DNA of 64,000 nucleotides, from contig JABUFB010000009.1 in the NCBI GenBank assembly GCA_013314775.1, positions 372,001 to 436,000 on the forward strand. Reading direction: 5' to 3'. The DNA comes from Armatimonadota bacterium. GTDB taxonomy: Bacteria; Armatimonadota; Zipacnadia; Zipacnadales; JABUFB01. The position numbers were made by a program, and so were the translations under genes. Positions 56,240 to 64,000 of the stretch are shown piece after piece. Each line of letters opens with the position of its first letter. The first letter of the stretch is position 1. The notes under the pieces are model-generated. The model did no database searches, was not told the origin of the DNA, and was given only the letters and a program-made list of their open reading frames with translations.

Positions 56240-57301
56240 ATGAGGTCTATCGTGGTGTTGTTGGCCGTAGTCGCGCTATGTGCCATCGGCCCGCCCTCAT
56301 GGGCGTACTACAACCCCTTTGAGGGTTACGGTGGCCAGAATGTGACGTTGAAGCTGTATAACTTCGATGCCGGGACCCTGTACTTCGGCCTCAACCCGGG
56401 GACCACGTACAACCAGGCGGCATTGGATGCGCTCCCGATATGGAACGGCAGCGGGAGCCCTCCGGCCGGACCCTATAAGGTGCTGCCCACCGGGTCGCCG
56501 ATCCCGACTTCCGGTACGGCTTCGCTCGAGGACAGTTGGGGTATCGTCAAGCTCAGTGACATAACGCTGACAGACACCAACCAACAAATCTGGAACGCCG
56601 CCACGAGTGGCTGGGAGATTACCGGTATCTTCTACCACGAGAAAGACGCCGAGGTAACGGTCGACGCGAATAGCGGCCAGACCAATGTCTACGGCAAGAG
56701 CCTGTACGCCGTGTTCTTCGCAGAGCCGATCTCTGGCACCTTTAATGATTGGACCACCACTCCGAATGATCGTGCGTTCGAGAAGGGTGCACAGCTCGGC
56801 GCGGCCAATCGCGGCACCGACGGAAGCGGCAACCCGCTGCCGGAAATGCAGGGCGCCACGGAATCGAAGGACTCCACCAGTTACAAGAAGGGTGTAGGAA
56901 CTTCGCCGGTGCCCCTGTGGACTTTCCGGTCCGTTCTGGGAGACCCGGGGGCCAAGTCCTCGTTCACAGGAACCCAGTTCGAGTACTTCAGCCGGTATAC
57001 CACCGATAGTAGTGGGAAGATCATCACTGGCAGCGGTGGGGCCCTGGCAAGTACGTGGGTGGACCCATACTGGGGAGAGGGTGTAGGAAACGGCCAGTGG
57101 TCCATGCACCAGTTGAGCACACCCGGGACCCCTCACAACGTGAAGCTGTCGTTCACCATGAACAGCACCGGCTATCCGTGGGATGTTCGCAGCAACGACC
57201 CCATCGAGGGAAAGGTGTCGCCGGAACTGTCTTCGGCGAGCCTCATGCTTGTGGGCCTCGTGCCCATCGGCATCGTCGGGTGGCGCCGCAGGAAGAAGTA
57301 A
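56240..57301 (+). CDS. Secreted protein with PEP-CTERM-like (SPELSS) sorting signal
   Basis: A 353-residue protein: signal peptide at 1-22 (SIVVLLAVVALCAIGPPSWA), a Gly/Thr/Ser-rich body of mostly beta character with no recognised domain, and a tripartite tail of about 27 residues, SPELSS then SLMLVGLVPIGIVGW then RRRKK. The tail has the layout of an exosortase signal (motif, hydrophobic span, basic end), but the motif reads PEL rather than PEP. It should be exported, processed by the exosortase and fixed to the envelope or matrix. ATG 56240 has AAAGGAG seven bases upstream; the GTG just before is less likely. Only one such gene is present in the window. Confidence 0.8.
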   Translation: MRSIVVLLAVVALCAIGPPSWAYYNPFEGYGGQNVTLKLYNFDAGTLYFGLNPGTTYNQAALDALPIWNGSGSPPAGPYKVLPTGSPIPTSGTASLEDSWGIVKLSDITLTDTNQQIWNAATSGWEITGIFYHEKDAEVTVDANSGQTNVYGKSLYAVFFAEPISGTFNDWTTTPNDRAFEKGAQLGAANRGTDGSGNPLPEMQGATESKDSTSYKKGVGTSPVPLWTFRSVLGDPGAKSSFTGTQFEYFSRYTTDSSGKIITGSGGALASTWVDPYWGEGVGNGQWSMHQLSTPGTPHNVKLSFTMNSTGYPWDVRSNDPIEGKVSPELSSASLMLVGLVPIGIVGWRRRKK

Positions 57302-57333
57302 GCCGTCACCTGGCAACGAACCGACGCATGGTC

Positions 57334-57370
57334 AAGACCGCCGCCCCTGGTTCGGGCGGCGGTCTTCTTT
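57334..57370 (+). terminator. Rho-independent terminator after the CTERM gene
   Basis: AAGACCGCCGCCC (57334-57346) pairs perfectly with 57354-57366 across a 7-base loop and is followed by CTTTG. It lies between convergent genes and may work in both directions, since an A-containing start precedes it. Confidence 0.75.
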
Positions 57371-57447
57371 GTGCCGGCGTGTCGCGCGCGTCCAAACGAT
57401 TCTCCGGTCAGGGCGTCGACGAAAACCTGCGGGCCTCGCACAGCCGC

Positions 57448-59643
57448 CTATGGTGCCGCGTGGTTCATGTGCGCCTGGACCAGGTACATCTCCGTAATAG
57501 TGATCGCGCCATTGCAGTTCAGGTCGAAGCGGCAGGTGTCTGCTGTAACCGGTTGATTCAGCATGCCCTGCATCTGATACATATCGGTGATGGTTACGCG
57601 TGCGCTCCCATTGGTGTCGCCGACGCAGCATTTCAGGATGCGATCGCGGTCTCCGGAGAGTGCCAGCCCCGACTCTCGGCCCACCACCGTGTCGGCCAGG
57701 GCGATTGTGTAGGTGTCGTCATCCGGCAGGGCAGGCGCGAACTCGATCCACAGGGCGTCATCATCGCCACTCAGCGTGAGCGCGGAAACACTGCTGGAGA
57801 GGTCGCCGCTCTTGAAGCCGAAGACCGAGATGTCGGAAGGCAATACCTTGGCAACGGGCGCGCTGAAATCCACCCGTAGTACCGCCAGCCGGCATGTGCG
57901 TGGCTCAACATAGCCGTCGGTGCAGGGAGTCAGTATCTGTCCCACGCCGCCACCGTGCGTTGCCCCGACAGACCACCCCACAATCGTTGGAGGATCGCCC
58001 GTGACGGCAAAGGCGTCCTTGAGCTTCCCATACTGGCCGTCCTCATTCGTGACCACCACGGTCCAGTCCCCTGGAGCCGCCCGGGACAGGTCGAAGGTGC
58101 AACGGATCTGCCCGGGGCCATCGACGACCGTGCCTGTCGCGGTGATGTCCGCCTGGTCCGCCCGGGTGAGTCCGGCACTTGCCCCGGTGCGGAACCCCGC
58201 TCCCGTGATCGTAACCTGAACGGGACCGATATTGGCCCCACTGTCGGGCGAGACGGCATCCACGGAGGGTGCTGCGGGCCCGGTCCAGGTACTGATCGCT
58301 CCGATATCCGGTGGTGCCCCGATGCGTCTTGGCTTCCCGGAGAGATCCTCGGTGAGGAACTCGGCCCAGACGCCTGCCGCGATAGCCGGGCTCTGTTCGC
58401 CCGGGGTCAGATCGCCGTCGGCTGCATTCACGAAGTGCGGGTCCGCGAGTACGGTGTGCGGCCCGATTGCCAGGTCTCCCGCCTCAAGGTCATCGATGGT
58501 ATAGTCGTGCATCTCGTCCCCGATGAAGAAGCGCCACATGGGCTGCCCGGGAGGAGCCCAGTAGAGATTGTAGTCGTCGTCGAACAGGGCCGTTGTGTAC
58601 TGTTTGTTCATGTTGAAGGCGACGATGGTGTTCCGGACGATGACGGTGCTGTTGTCGGGGGCTTGCGGGCGGAGACCGGTTTCATTATAGGCGACCGTAC
58701 AGTTCCACAGTTCAGTCCGGTCGCCCATGAGTTTCAGTCCGGTGCCGGCGTTGTTGCGAGCCATGCAGTTGACCAGACGAATACCCTCTCCCCACAGCTT
58801 GAAGCCGCCCATGTTTCCATGGGACAGGCAGCGCTCGACCAGGGCCCTGTTGGGCTTGATGTCGAATCCCTGGTCTCCATGCCCCGAGGCGGTACATCGC
58901 CGGACGATGGTGTCCCCACAGAGTTCCTCCACCAGCACGCCATCCGTATTGGGGTCCGTGGGGTTCGTGTTATCGACACAGAGGCAGTCTTCTACCAGCA
59001 CACCGTTGACGCCTGAGACGCCCTCCACCCCAAACCAGATGCCGTTCCTGTTGCCATGGACGTAGGTATCGCGCACTGTCCAGTTGCTACCGGAATAGCA
59101 GTGGATGGCTGAGTTTGTGCAACCGGTGATCTCGCAGTTTTCGATGTAGAAGTCGTCAGCCGTGGTCTGGCAACCGATGCCGATCTTCTGGTTCTGGATC
59201 TTCAGCCCTATGAGCCTGCAGCCCTGGTATTTCGCCGGGTTGGGGTCATTGACCCCGATGCCAAACCAGTTGTGGCCGGTGCCGTCGATGATGGCCTCGC
59301 GGGGCACAGCGGCCTGAATAGTGATGGGTGTGGGGTGTATGCCGGTGTTGATGTTCCCTTCGTAGTAGGTGCCAGGCTGAACAATCAGGACGTCTCCATC
59401 CTGCAGCCTGCTGACACTGGTTCGGATGGTCCGCCAGGGAGCCTCAAGAGTGCCCGGTGCGGTGTCGTTGCCCTGGACGCTCACATAGTAGGTCCCGGCA
59501 GACGCGGAGACAGGAATGAATAGAGGGCACAGTGAGACCGCGGCGAGGACCGCGAGGTACGTGACGCCTGCAGACGGTTCGACTCGTCTGCGCTTCGGGA
59601 TCGACGAGGGCTGGGCAGCGCGCTGTTCAGCTACGATCGCCAT
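57448..59643 (-). CDS. Secreted parallel beta-helix protein with IPT/TIG and dockerin domains
   Basis: A 731-residue exported protein. ATG 59643 has AGGAGG eight bases upstream; the signal peptide spans about 1-49 with a long n-region (hydrophobic run LAVLAAVSLCPLF). Residues about 53-410 carry right-handed beta-helix coils (DTYVHGNRNGIWFGV, AIHCYSGSNWTVRDT), the pectin lyase-like fold that binds or cleaves polysaccharide. An IPT/TIG-like domain follows (PSVDAVSPDSGANIGPVQVT, about 463-545), then a beta-sandwich, then two Ca-binding dockerin-like repeats (GDTNGSARVTITDMYQMQG and DLNCNGAITITEMYLVQAHM). No catalytic residues can be named. No cohesin was seen in the window. Confidence 0.85.
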   Translation of the reverse strand: MAIVAEQRAAQPSSIPKRRRVEPSAGVTYLAVLAAVSLCPLFIPVSASAGTYYVSVQGNDTAPGTLEAPWRTIRTSVSRLQDGDVLIVQPGTYYEGNINTGIHPTPITIQAAVPREAIIDGTGHNWFGIGVNDPNPAKYQGCRLIGLKIQNQKIGIGCQTTADDFYIENCEITGCTNSAIHCYSGSNWTVRDTYVHGNRNGIWFGVEGVSGVNGVLVEDCLCVDNTNPTDPNTDGVLVEELCGDTIVRRCTASGHGDQGFDIKPNRALVERCLSHGNMGGFKLWGEGIRLVNCMARNNAGTGLKLMGDRTELWNCTVAYNETGLRPQAPDNSTVIVRNTIVAFNMNKQYTTALFDDDYNLYWAPPGQPMWRFFIGDEMHDYTIDDLEAGDLAIGPHTVLADPHFVNAADGDLTPGEQSPAIAAGVWAEFLTEDLSGKPRRIGAPPDIGAISTWTGPAAPSVDAVSPDSGANIGPVQVTITGAGFRTGASAGLTRADQADITATGTVVDGPGQIRCTFDLSRAAPGDWTVVVTNEDGQYGKLKDAFAVTGDPPTIVGWSVGATHGGGVGQILTPCTDGYVEPRTCRLAVLRVDFSAPVAKVLPSDISVFGFKSGDLSSSVSALTLSGDDDALWIEFAPALPDDDTYTIALADTVVGRESGLALSGDRDRILKCCVGDTNGSARVTITDMYQMQGMLNQPVTADTCRFDLNCNGAITITEMYLVQAHMNHAAP

Positions 59644-59829
59644 TCCGGGGCCTCCTGAATATCGGCCGGGTGCGCGATGTGGTCGCCTCCTCGCTTCATA
59701 AGCGGGAGCTCTCGCACCTCGCAATCATGTATGCACCCGCCGGTCTGAGGGTGGCCGCGCTGCCCCGTACCCGGTCTGCTTCGCCGAATATCGCCCAAGT
59801 CCTCCTGACGAACTCACCGCATAGAACGG
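59644..59829. other. Spacer upstream of the beta-helix/dockerin gene
   Basis: No gene recognised. No clear minus-strand promoter pair was found. Confidence 0.4.
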
Positions 59830-60147
59830 TCATTTCGACAGCCTAAACGCCGCATCGTCAATCAGACTGGGCCAAGCGCCGGAGTGCGCGGGACATGGCG
59901 AACGGTCTCGGTGAGGCCTTGAGCGTGGGTGAAAATGCGGAAGAAGTCGTCGTTCCGCTGATCGTGAGGCGCGACCGCATTCAGTTTCCCGCATCCTGAC
60001 CCGCAGGCCGCCCTGCATGGTGGTCAGCCGGATCATGCCCGGTTCGGCCTCGAAGGCACACGGGCATGTGACCCAGCCTTTCGCCGAGTCGCGGGCGAGA
60101 ACCACCGGTGCGGACCAACTCTCACATTCAACTTCCGAGAAGGTCAC
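59830..60147 (-). pseudogene. Decayed coding remnant with at least two frameshifts
   Basis: Read on the minus strand, three protein-like pieces lie in different frames: SVTFSEVECESWSAPVVLAR onward to RMRETE (to about 59980), then AVAPHDQRNDDFFRIFTHAQ and GLTETVRHVPRTPALGPV (stop at 59862), then LIDDAAFRLSK (stop at 59830). Together they read like the C-terminal end of one protein. The first piece begins two bases after the stop of the beta-helix gene at 60150, so it may be a lost C-terminal domain of that gene. Sequencing errors would give the same picture. No family recognised. Confidence 0.5.
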
Positions 60148-60149
60148 GC

Positions 60150-61490
60150 TCAGCTCGGCGCACCCGGGTGCTTTGCCGCATCCTGGCCGTTCTCCCGGCT
60201 CTTGCCCCGGAGGATCAGGTTGTCCCTGATGATGTAGTGCTGGTCATACCAGTCCCGGTTGTCGTGGTCGAAGGGCACGTCAACGTCCAGTATGTTGTTC
60301 GTGAAGATCAACTCGCGGAAGCCGAAACTTCGCAGGCCGATCGACTCCTTCGGCGCGTCCTGTGCAGCGGGATCAGCCGGGTCGGCGGCGACATAGTTCC
60401 CCGTCACAATCCAGCGGTGCGAGCGCCACAACTCAATGGCGATGCCGCAGTTCTGCAGGATATTGGCCTGGAACGTGCCTTTGGGAAACTCCATGAACCA
60501 GGCGCCGCGCTCACAGTCGCGGAAGGTGTTGCCGACGACTGTCATGTGGTGGAGCTCATTCCCCGACAGCCCACTGATGCCGTACCGGCATCGGCGGAAG
60601 TTGTTGCCGCTCACGGTCATGTACTTGCTGCCCTTGAGCACATGCACTCCACCGGTCCAGTTACCTGTGGTACAACCTATCCCGCAGTCCTCGAAGTTGT
60701 TGCCCACGATGGTGATGCTGTCGCTGTCGTCCTCGATGTGGACCCCCTGAACCGCACACTTGTAGAAGGTGTTGCCCACAATCTGTACGTTCTGCCCGGC
60801 AGCGATCCCAACTCCGAAACCCGATGTGCCGGAGTTGGGGTTGCCGCCGGTATTCTCGAACAGGCAGCCGGAGATAACGATGTTGCGCACAACCTTCCCA
60901 TTCTCGCTGTTGGGGAAGTTCAGCTCGATCGCATCCGCGCGGTTGTCCTTGAAATGGCAGTTCACGACGCGCACATTGTCGCCTGAGCAGTTGGCGTCCA
61001 GCAACAGGCCGTAGCCCCCTTTGTAGAAGTCGCAACCGTCGATGAGAATGTCGTGGATGTCTGGGACGTTGCTGTCCAGGAGGATGGTGCCTTCGGTCAT
61101 CGTGACATTGCGCACGGCGACCTTCCTTGCGCCGCCGCCGATGCCCACCGGAACGCAGCGTGGCCCTTCGCCAATCAGGGCAATGTCGCGAAGGACCGCA
61201 TTGCTGCCGAGGGTCACGCCGAAGAGATACCCCTGGTTCGACTCGGGGTTCACCGCGCGGATCGTCGCGCCCGGACCGGTGAGCGTGGCGTTGGTGAGGT
61301 TCAGGCCCCTGCCAATCACGTACTCGCCGGGCTGGAGCGTGACCACCGCGCCGGTCTTCGCGGCTTCGGTCAGGGCCTGGCTGAGACGCTCGAAGGTCTC
61401 ATCGGGTGAGGCGCCGGGGGTCAGATCGGCGGAGGCGGGCAGGCTTGCGAAAAGCGCGAGTGTCACGAGGGCGAGACAGATCCGGTGCAT
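60150..61490 (-). CDS. Secreted parallel beta-helix protein
   Basis: A 446-residue exported protein. ATG 61490 is preceded by AAGGAGA; the signal peptide (residues 1-21, ICLALVTLALFASLPASA) fits. The rest is a right-handed beta-helix with regular Asn-rich coils (VSGNNFRRCRYGISGLSGNE, VVGNTFRDCERGAWFMEFPK), the NosD/pectate lyase-like PbH1 type. FERLSQALTEAAKTGAVVTL near the start is the usual N-terminal cap. Such proteins act on or bind acidic polysaccharides. The visible C-terminus may be truncated by a frameshift, as coherent coding follows in another frame. Confidence 0.82.
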   Translation of the reverse strand: MHRICLALVTLALFASLPASADLTPGASPDETFERLSQALTEAAKTGAVVTLQPGEYVIGRGLNLTNATLTGPGATIRAVNPESNQGYLFGVTLGSNAVLRDIALIGEGPRCVPVGIGGGARKVAVRNVTMTEGTILLDSNVPDIHDILIDGCDFYKGGYGLLLDANCSGDNVRVVNCHFKDNRADAIELNFPNSENGKVVRNIVISGCLFENTGGNPNSGTSGFGVGIAAGQNVQIVGNTFYKCAVQGVHIEDDSDSITIVGNNFEDCGIGCTTGNWTGGVHVLKGSKYMTVSGNNFRRCRYGISGLSGNELHHMTVVGNTFRDCERGAWFMEFPKGTFQANILQNCGIAIELWRSHRWIVTGNYVAADPADPAAQDAPKESIGLRSFGFRELIFTNNILDVDVPFDHDNRDWYDQHYIIRDNLILRGKSRENGQDAAKHPGAPS

Positions 61491-61619
61491 CAGGCGATCT
61501 CCTTCCAAGGGCTTCCCAATAACCGCAGACGCTAACTTCGCCTTTCGCGCGCCGGTTCCCTTTCCTGCTCTGGGGAGCCGAAACGACAAGCCCCAGGTCA
61601 GCGCCTCACAATGACCATA

Positions 61620-61648
61620 TTTACAGACACCAGGGTAGCTGATAGTAT
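61620..61648 (+). promoter_or_regulatory. Candidate promoter of the DUF1559 gene
   Basis: TTTACA (61620-61625), a 17-base spacer and TAGTAT (61643-61648), followed by an A-rich segment. The leader would be about 80 bases. Confidence 0.45.
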
Positions 61649-61733
61649 AAAACCGTCCGTGGTAGTCGGTCGGCACCGACTGCAATGGCACCTTCAGGCG
61701 TCGCGGTCGGGCCGAACTGCGAGGTGATCGCAG

Positions 61734-62396
61734 ATGAGGAACCGCGGTTTCACCCTGATTGAGCTGCTGGTCGTGATCGCCATAATCGCGATCCTGGCAG
61801 CGATCCTGTTCCCCGTGTTCGCCAGAGCCCGCGAGAAAGCCCGGCAGTCGAGCTGTCTCAGCAATCTCAAACAAATCGGCCTCGGGACCCTCATGTACGT
61901 CCAGGACAACGACGAACGGTTTCAACCCCCTACGAACTGCAATACCATCAGCGGCTGTTTCATGGCCGGCGAGTTCTGCGGCAGCGGTGGTCCTCAGCCC
62001 ATCCAGCCCTATATCAAGAACCGACAGCTCTGGGAATGCCCCAGTTGCGATGACTGCCGCAGGTTCTCCTATGGATGGAACCGCTCTCTCGACGGCTGGG
62101 GCAGCGGCGGCAAACTGAGCGTCTGCAAGCAACCGTCCTCGACGGTCATGTATGCAGATCACCGCACCAACGTAACCCTGCGCTGGTGTGGCGGCTGGCT
62201 AGCCAGCAACGAAGGATGCTGCAGCGGACAGGCAAATGACCCTGTCTACCCTCACTGGATGAACCCGTGCCACAACGGCGGCTCTAACATCGTCATGGTG
62301 GACGGGCACGTCAAGTGGTTCAAGACCGGACGCGAGGGTCAGTTCTCGGTGCAGGACAATCTGACCAATCCGGCTCACTGGGACCCGACTTTGTAA
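61734..62396 (+). CDS. DUF1559 type IV pilin-like protein (pseudopilin)
   Basis: A 220-residue protein with a type III signal: the short leader MRNRG, then cleavage before F6, with [20 protein letters not shown] forming the hydrophobic helix and Glu at position 5 of the mature protein. [20 protein letters not shown] (26-45) and a C-terminal [17 protein letters not shown] (H-x9-DG) are the DUF1559 features common in Armatimonadota and Planctomycetota. It is secreted through a type II/IV pilus-like assembly. The Cys-rich middle (over ten Cys) is odd for a pseudopilin. ATG 61734 has GAGG nine bases upstream. Confidence 0.9.
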   Translation: MRNRGFTLIELLVVIAIIAILAAILFPVFARAREKARQSSCLSNLKQIGLGTLMYVQDNDERFQPPTNCNTISGCFMAGEFCGSGGPQPIQPYIKNRQLWECPSCDDCRRFSYGWNRSLDGWGSGGKLSVCKQPSSTVMYADHRTNVTLRWCGGWLASNEGCCSGQANDPVYPHWMNPCHNGGSNIVMVDGHVKWFKTGREGQFSVQDNLTNPAHWDPTL

Positions 62397-62914
62397 GCTC
62401 AAGCCATCGACGCAGGACGAGACCTTTCGCAGGCTACTTCCCGGCTTGCTCCGAAGGGCGAAGTTCATGCCCTGAGCGCCACGAGAACCAGCGGCAATCC
62501 GGCCTTGGGTCGGCATCAGCTAACAGGCGATGCCGACCCGAGTTGGTTCTGAGCACGCCGGCTTGCCCTCTCTCCATGAAGCGCGGCCGGATCCGGCAGG
62601 TCCCCTCAAGAAATGCCGCTCGCCGTTTGCGGATCGCCCCGGATGCGCGCGAGCAGATTGAAGAAGCGCTGCCCTCGGCCATGTAACCCACGGGTTACCT
62701 GGGGTTCATTGCCGGACGGCAATTGGCGGCGACGGCATCAGCAAACTCGTGGGCCAAACATGCTTGAGAGCCGCCACGGCCACCCGACGCAACCAACAGG
62801 CTGTCCGTGCCGGTACGGGCGGCCTCAGATCCGAGCCGCAAGGAACGTGCACATTGGCTACCTTGAGGGGAACGGCGTTCCACCCTGGGACCTGCAGGAC
62901 GCACGGTCGTGTAC
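62397..62914. other. Convergent intergenic region
   Basis: No gene seen. It contains the hairpin at 62507-62539 between the convergent DUF1559 and CBM-like genes. Confidence 0.5.
62507..62539. repeat. Perfect 11-bp inverted repeat, possible bidirectional terminator
   Basis: GGGTCGGCATC (62507-62517) pairs exactly with GATGCCGACCC (62529-62539) around an 11-base loop. It has no T-run and lies between convergent genes. Confidence 0.5.
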
Positions 62915-64000
62915 CTATCCGAATTGCAGCCAGCCGAAGTCCGTCGCCGGGTTCAGGTCGCCCCAGACGAGCCGGCCTTTGACCGGCTCGCGCAAGGCCC
63001 AGGAGCACGCCGCCACACCGGGAGCACTGTCGATCGGCAACTGCCGGATGACGTTGACGCGCAACGGCTTTGGTCTGCGGGCAGCCTTTGCCCCCAGCAC
63101 CTCCCACGGCAATGTGACCGTGGCGGTCCAGCCGTCGGAGCAGGCCTGCGTTTCCACTTCCCAGCCCTCGTGCTCGCGCGGGATGTACCCGTCATCCTGC
63201 TGGCAGCGCGCCGCACCGTCGGCGCTGATTGAAAAGATCCGTCGGGGTTGAGTGCGCGCCGGCTCGATGTAGATCTGCACAGAGTTGCCCGCTCCCTTGC
63301 AGGCAATGCGAAAGCGTATGCCTTCCGCGGTCAACAGGGCTTGCCAGGTGGTGGTTCGCCCGGCCTTTTCCTCCTCGTCGACCGTCAGATGATCGTTGGG
63401 GTCATAGCCGCACTTGCGCCAGCGTTCGGCGTTGTAGACGTGGCGCAACCAGTGGGTGCACGCGGCCAGCGGAGCCGCGTTCCAGTCGACTTCGGTCGGA
63501 GCCGTGTCCACTTTCCCCGCGCGGTAAGCCGGTCCTGTCGGGGCCATCCCTGTGTAATCAGGCCAGAGCTGACCGGGCGCCTTGGCCTGTGCTTCGACCC
63601 GCGGGAACTCCTCCGCCAGCAGTTCACGCAACTGCTCAATCCGCCACCGCAGCAACGCCGGATGGTACTTGTAGCCTTCCGCTTCGGAATGGAAGCCGAG
63701 GCGCGAATCCGCTTCGGCCAGTGGCAAGAGCTCCTGGCTCACCTTGATCTCCGACTGCACCAGCACCTTCATCTCTGCCAGCAGCTTCGCCTTCGCATCC
63801 GGGGACTTCGCATCAGCCAGCCGTTCACGAAGCTGGTAGAAGCGCAGAAGCTGATAGCCGCTGCGGAACTGGAGGCCAAGGGCCGTGGCCAGGCCGATGT
63901 CCCGCAGGCGCTCGGGTTGGTCGGCGAACTTCCGCTTGAGTGGCGCCAGGAGCGCCAGCCCGCGATCCCAGTACTCTGTCATGCGGCGGCAGAGGGTCAC
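62915..64000 (-). CDS. Probable glycoside hydrolase-type protein with CBM9-like C-terminus (5' end beyond window)
   Basis: At least 361 residues; the frame is open to the window edge, so the N-terminus lies beyond 64000. The first visible 150 residues are helical (EADSRLGFHSEAEGYKYHPA, RWRIEQLRELLAEEF), a pattern seen in DUF4838/alpha-glucuronidase-like proteins. The last about 190 residues form a beta-sandwich with YIEPARTQPRRIFSISADG, GWEVETQACSDGWTATVTLP and WGDLNPATDFGWLQFG, the pattern of CBM9-like carbohydrate-binding domains. A polysaccharide-degrading or -binding role is inferred. The stop at 62915 is clear. Confidence 0.65.
   Translation of the reverse strand: MTLCRRMTEYWDRGLALLAPLKRKFADQPERLRDIGLATALGLQFRSGYQLLRFYQLRERLADAKSPDAKAKLLAEMKVLVQSEIKVSQELLPLAEADSRLGFHSEAEGYKYHPALLRWRIEQLRELLAEEFPRVEAQAKAPGQLWPDYTGMAPTGPAYRAGKVDTAPTEVDWNAAPLAACTHWLRHVYNAERWRKCGYDPNDHLTVDEEEKAGRTTTWQALLTAEGIRFRIACKGAGNSVQIYIEPARTQPRRIFSISADGAARCQQDDGYIPREHEGWEVETQACSDGWTATVTLPWEVLGAKAARRPKPLRVNVIRQLPIDSAPGVAACSWALREPVKGRLVWGDLNPATDFGWLQFG

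Overview
The window reads as a high-GC bacterial chromosome segment, most likely Armatimonadota or a related deep lineage of Gram-negative type. The main reasons are the type IV pilin-like DUF1559 protein at 61734-62396, whose N-terminus has the wording typical of that phylum, a GxGYxYP putative glycoside hydrolase, dockerin-tailed and parallel beta-helix secreted proteins, and an exosortase sorting system. The phylum call is an inference from protein style; no rRNA or tRNA gene was recognised in the window.

Layout. 1-3.2 kb: a 5'-truncated GxGYxYP protein and a sugar isomerase/epimerase-like TIM barrel. 3.76-4.07 kb: an isolated promoter, 45-codon membrane ORF and hairpin. 4.1-36.1 kb: a plus-strand exopolysaccharide block preceded by a long structured leader. 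It holds many GT4 and two GT2 glycosyltransferases, two deacetylase-like proteins, an asparagine synthetase-like amidotransferase, two GHMP sugar kinases, the priming polyprenyl-phosphate sugar transferase, GalU, a flippase, two methyltransferases, ArnT/PMT-like membrane glycosyltransferases, and an embedded EpsI - membrane glycosyltransferase - exosortase module. 36.1-52.1 kb: a converging minus-strand block with a giant 16-SLBB polysaccharide export protein, a Wzz/GumC-type co-polymerase, a BY-kinase-like ATPase, a flippase, an O-antigen ligase/polymerase-like protein, a third deacetylase and several damaged genes. 52.9-55.7 kb: a PaaK/CapK-like adenylate-forming enzyme and a FeeM/autoinducer-synthase-like N-acyltransferase behind a near-consensus promoter. 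56.0-57.4 kb: a single secreted protein with a PEP-CTERM-like tail, with its own promoter, palindrome and terminator. 57.4-64 kb: secreted beta-helix proteins, a pseudopilin and a partial protein with a CBM9-like C-terminus.

How the genes fit together (inference from families and order). GalU and the two GHMP kinases supply activated sugars. The sugar transferase primes undecaprenyl phosphate, and the GT4/GT2 enzymes extend the unit on the cytoplasmic face. Deacetylases, methyltransferases and the amidotransferase decorate it. Wzx-type flippases and a Wzy/WaaL-type protein carry and polymerise it, and the Wzz, BY-kinase and SLBB exporter set chain length and carry the product across the envelope. 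The exosortase would process the CTERM protein at 56.2 kb and possibly join it to this matrix.

Damaged genes cluster between 33.4 and 40.8 kb, where the two polysaccharide blocks converge: an N-terminally truncated membrane glycosyltransferase, a frameshifted methyltransferase, a frameshifted membrane glycosyltransferase and a flippase reduced to its C-terminal part. Whether the two single-base frameshifts are real or assembly errors cannot be decided from one sequence. The least ordinary items are the 16-repeat SLBB exporter, the noncanonical CTERM signal with its promoter palindrome, the acyltransferase/adenylate-forming pair beside it, and the structured leader upstream of the polysaccharide block.
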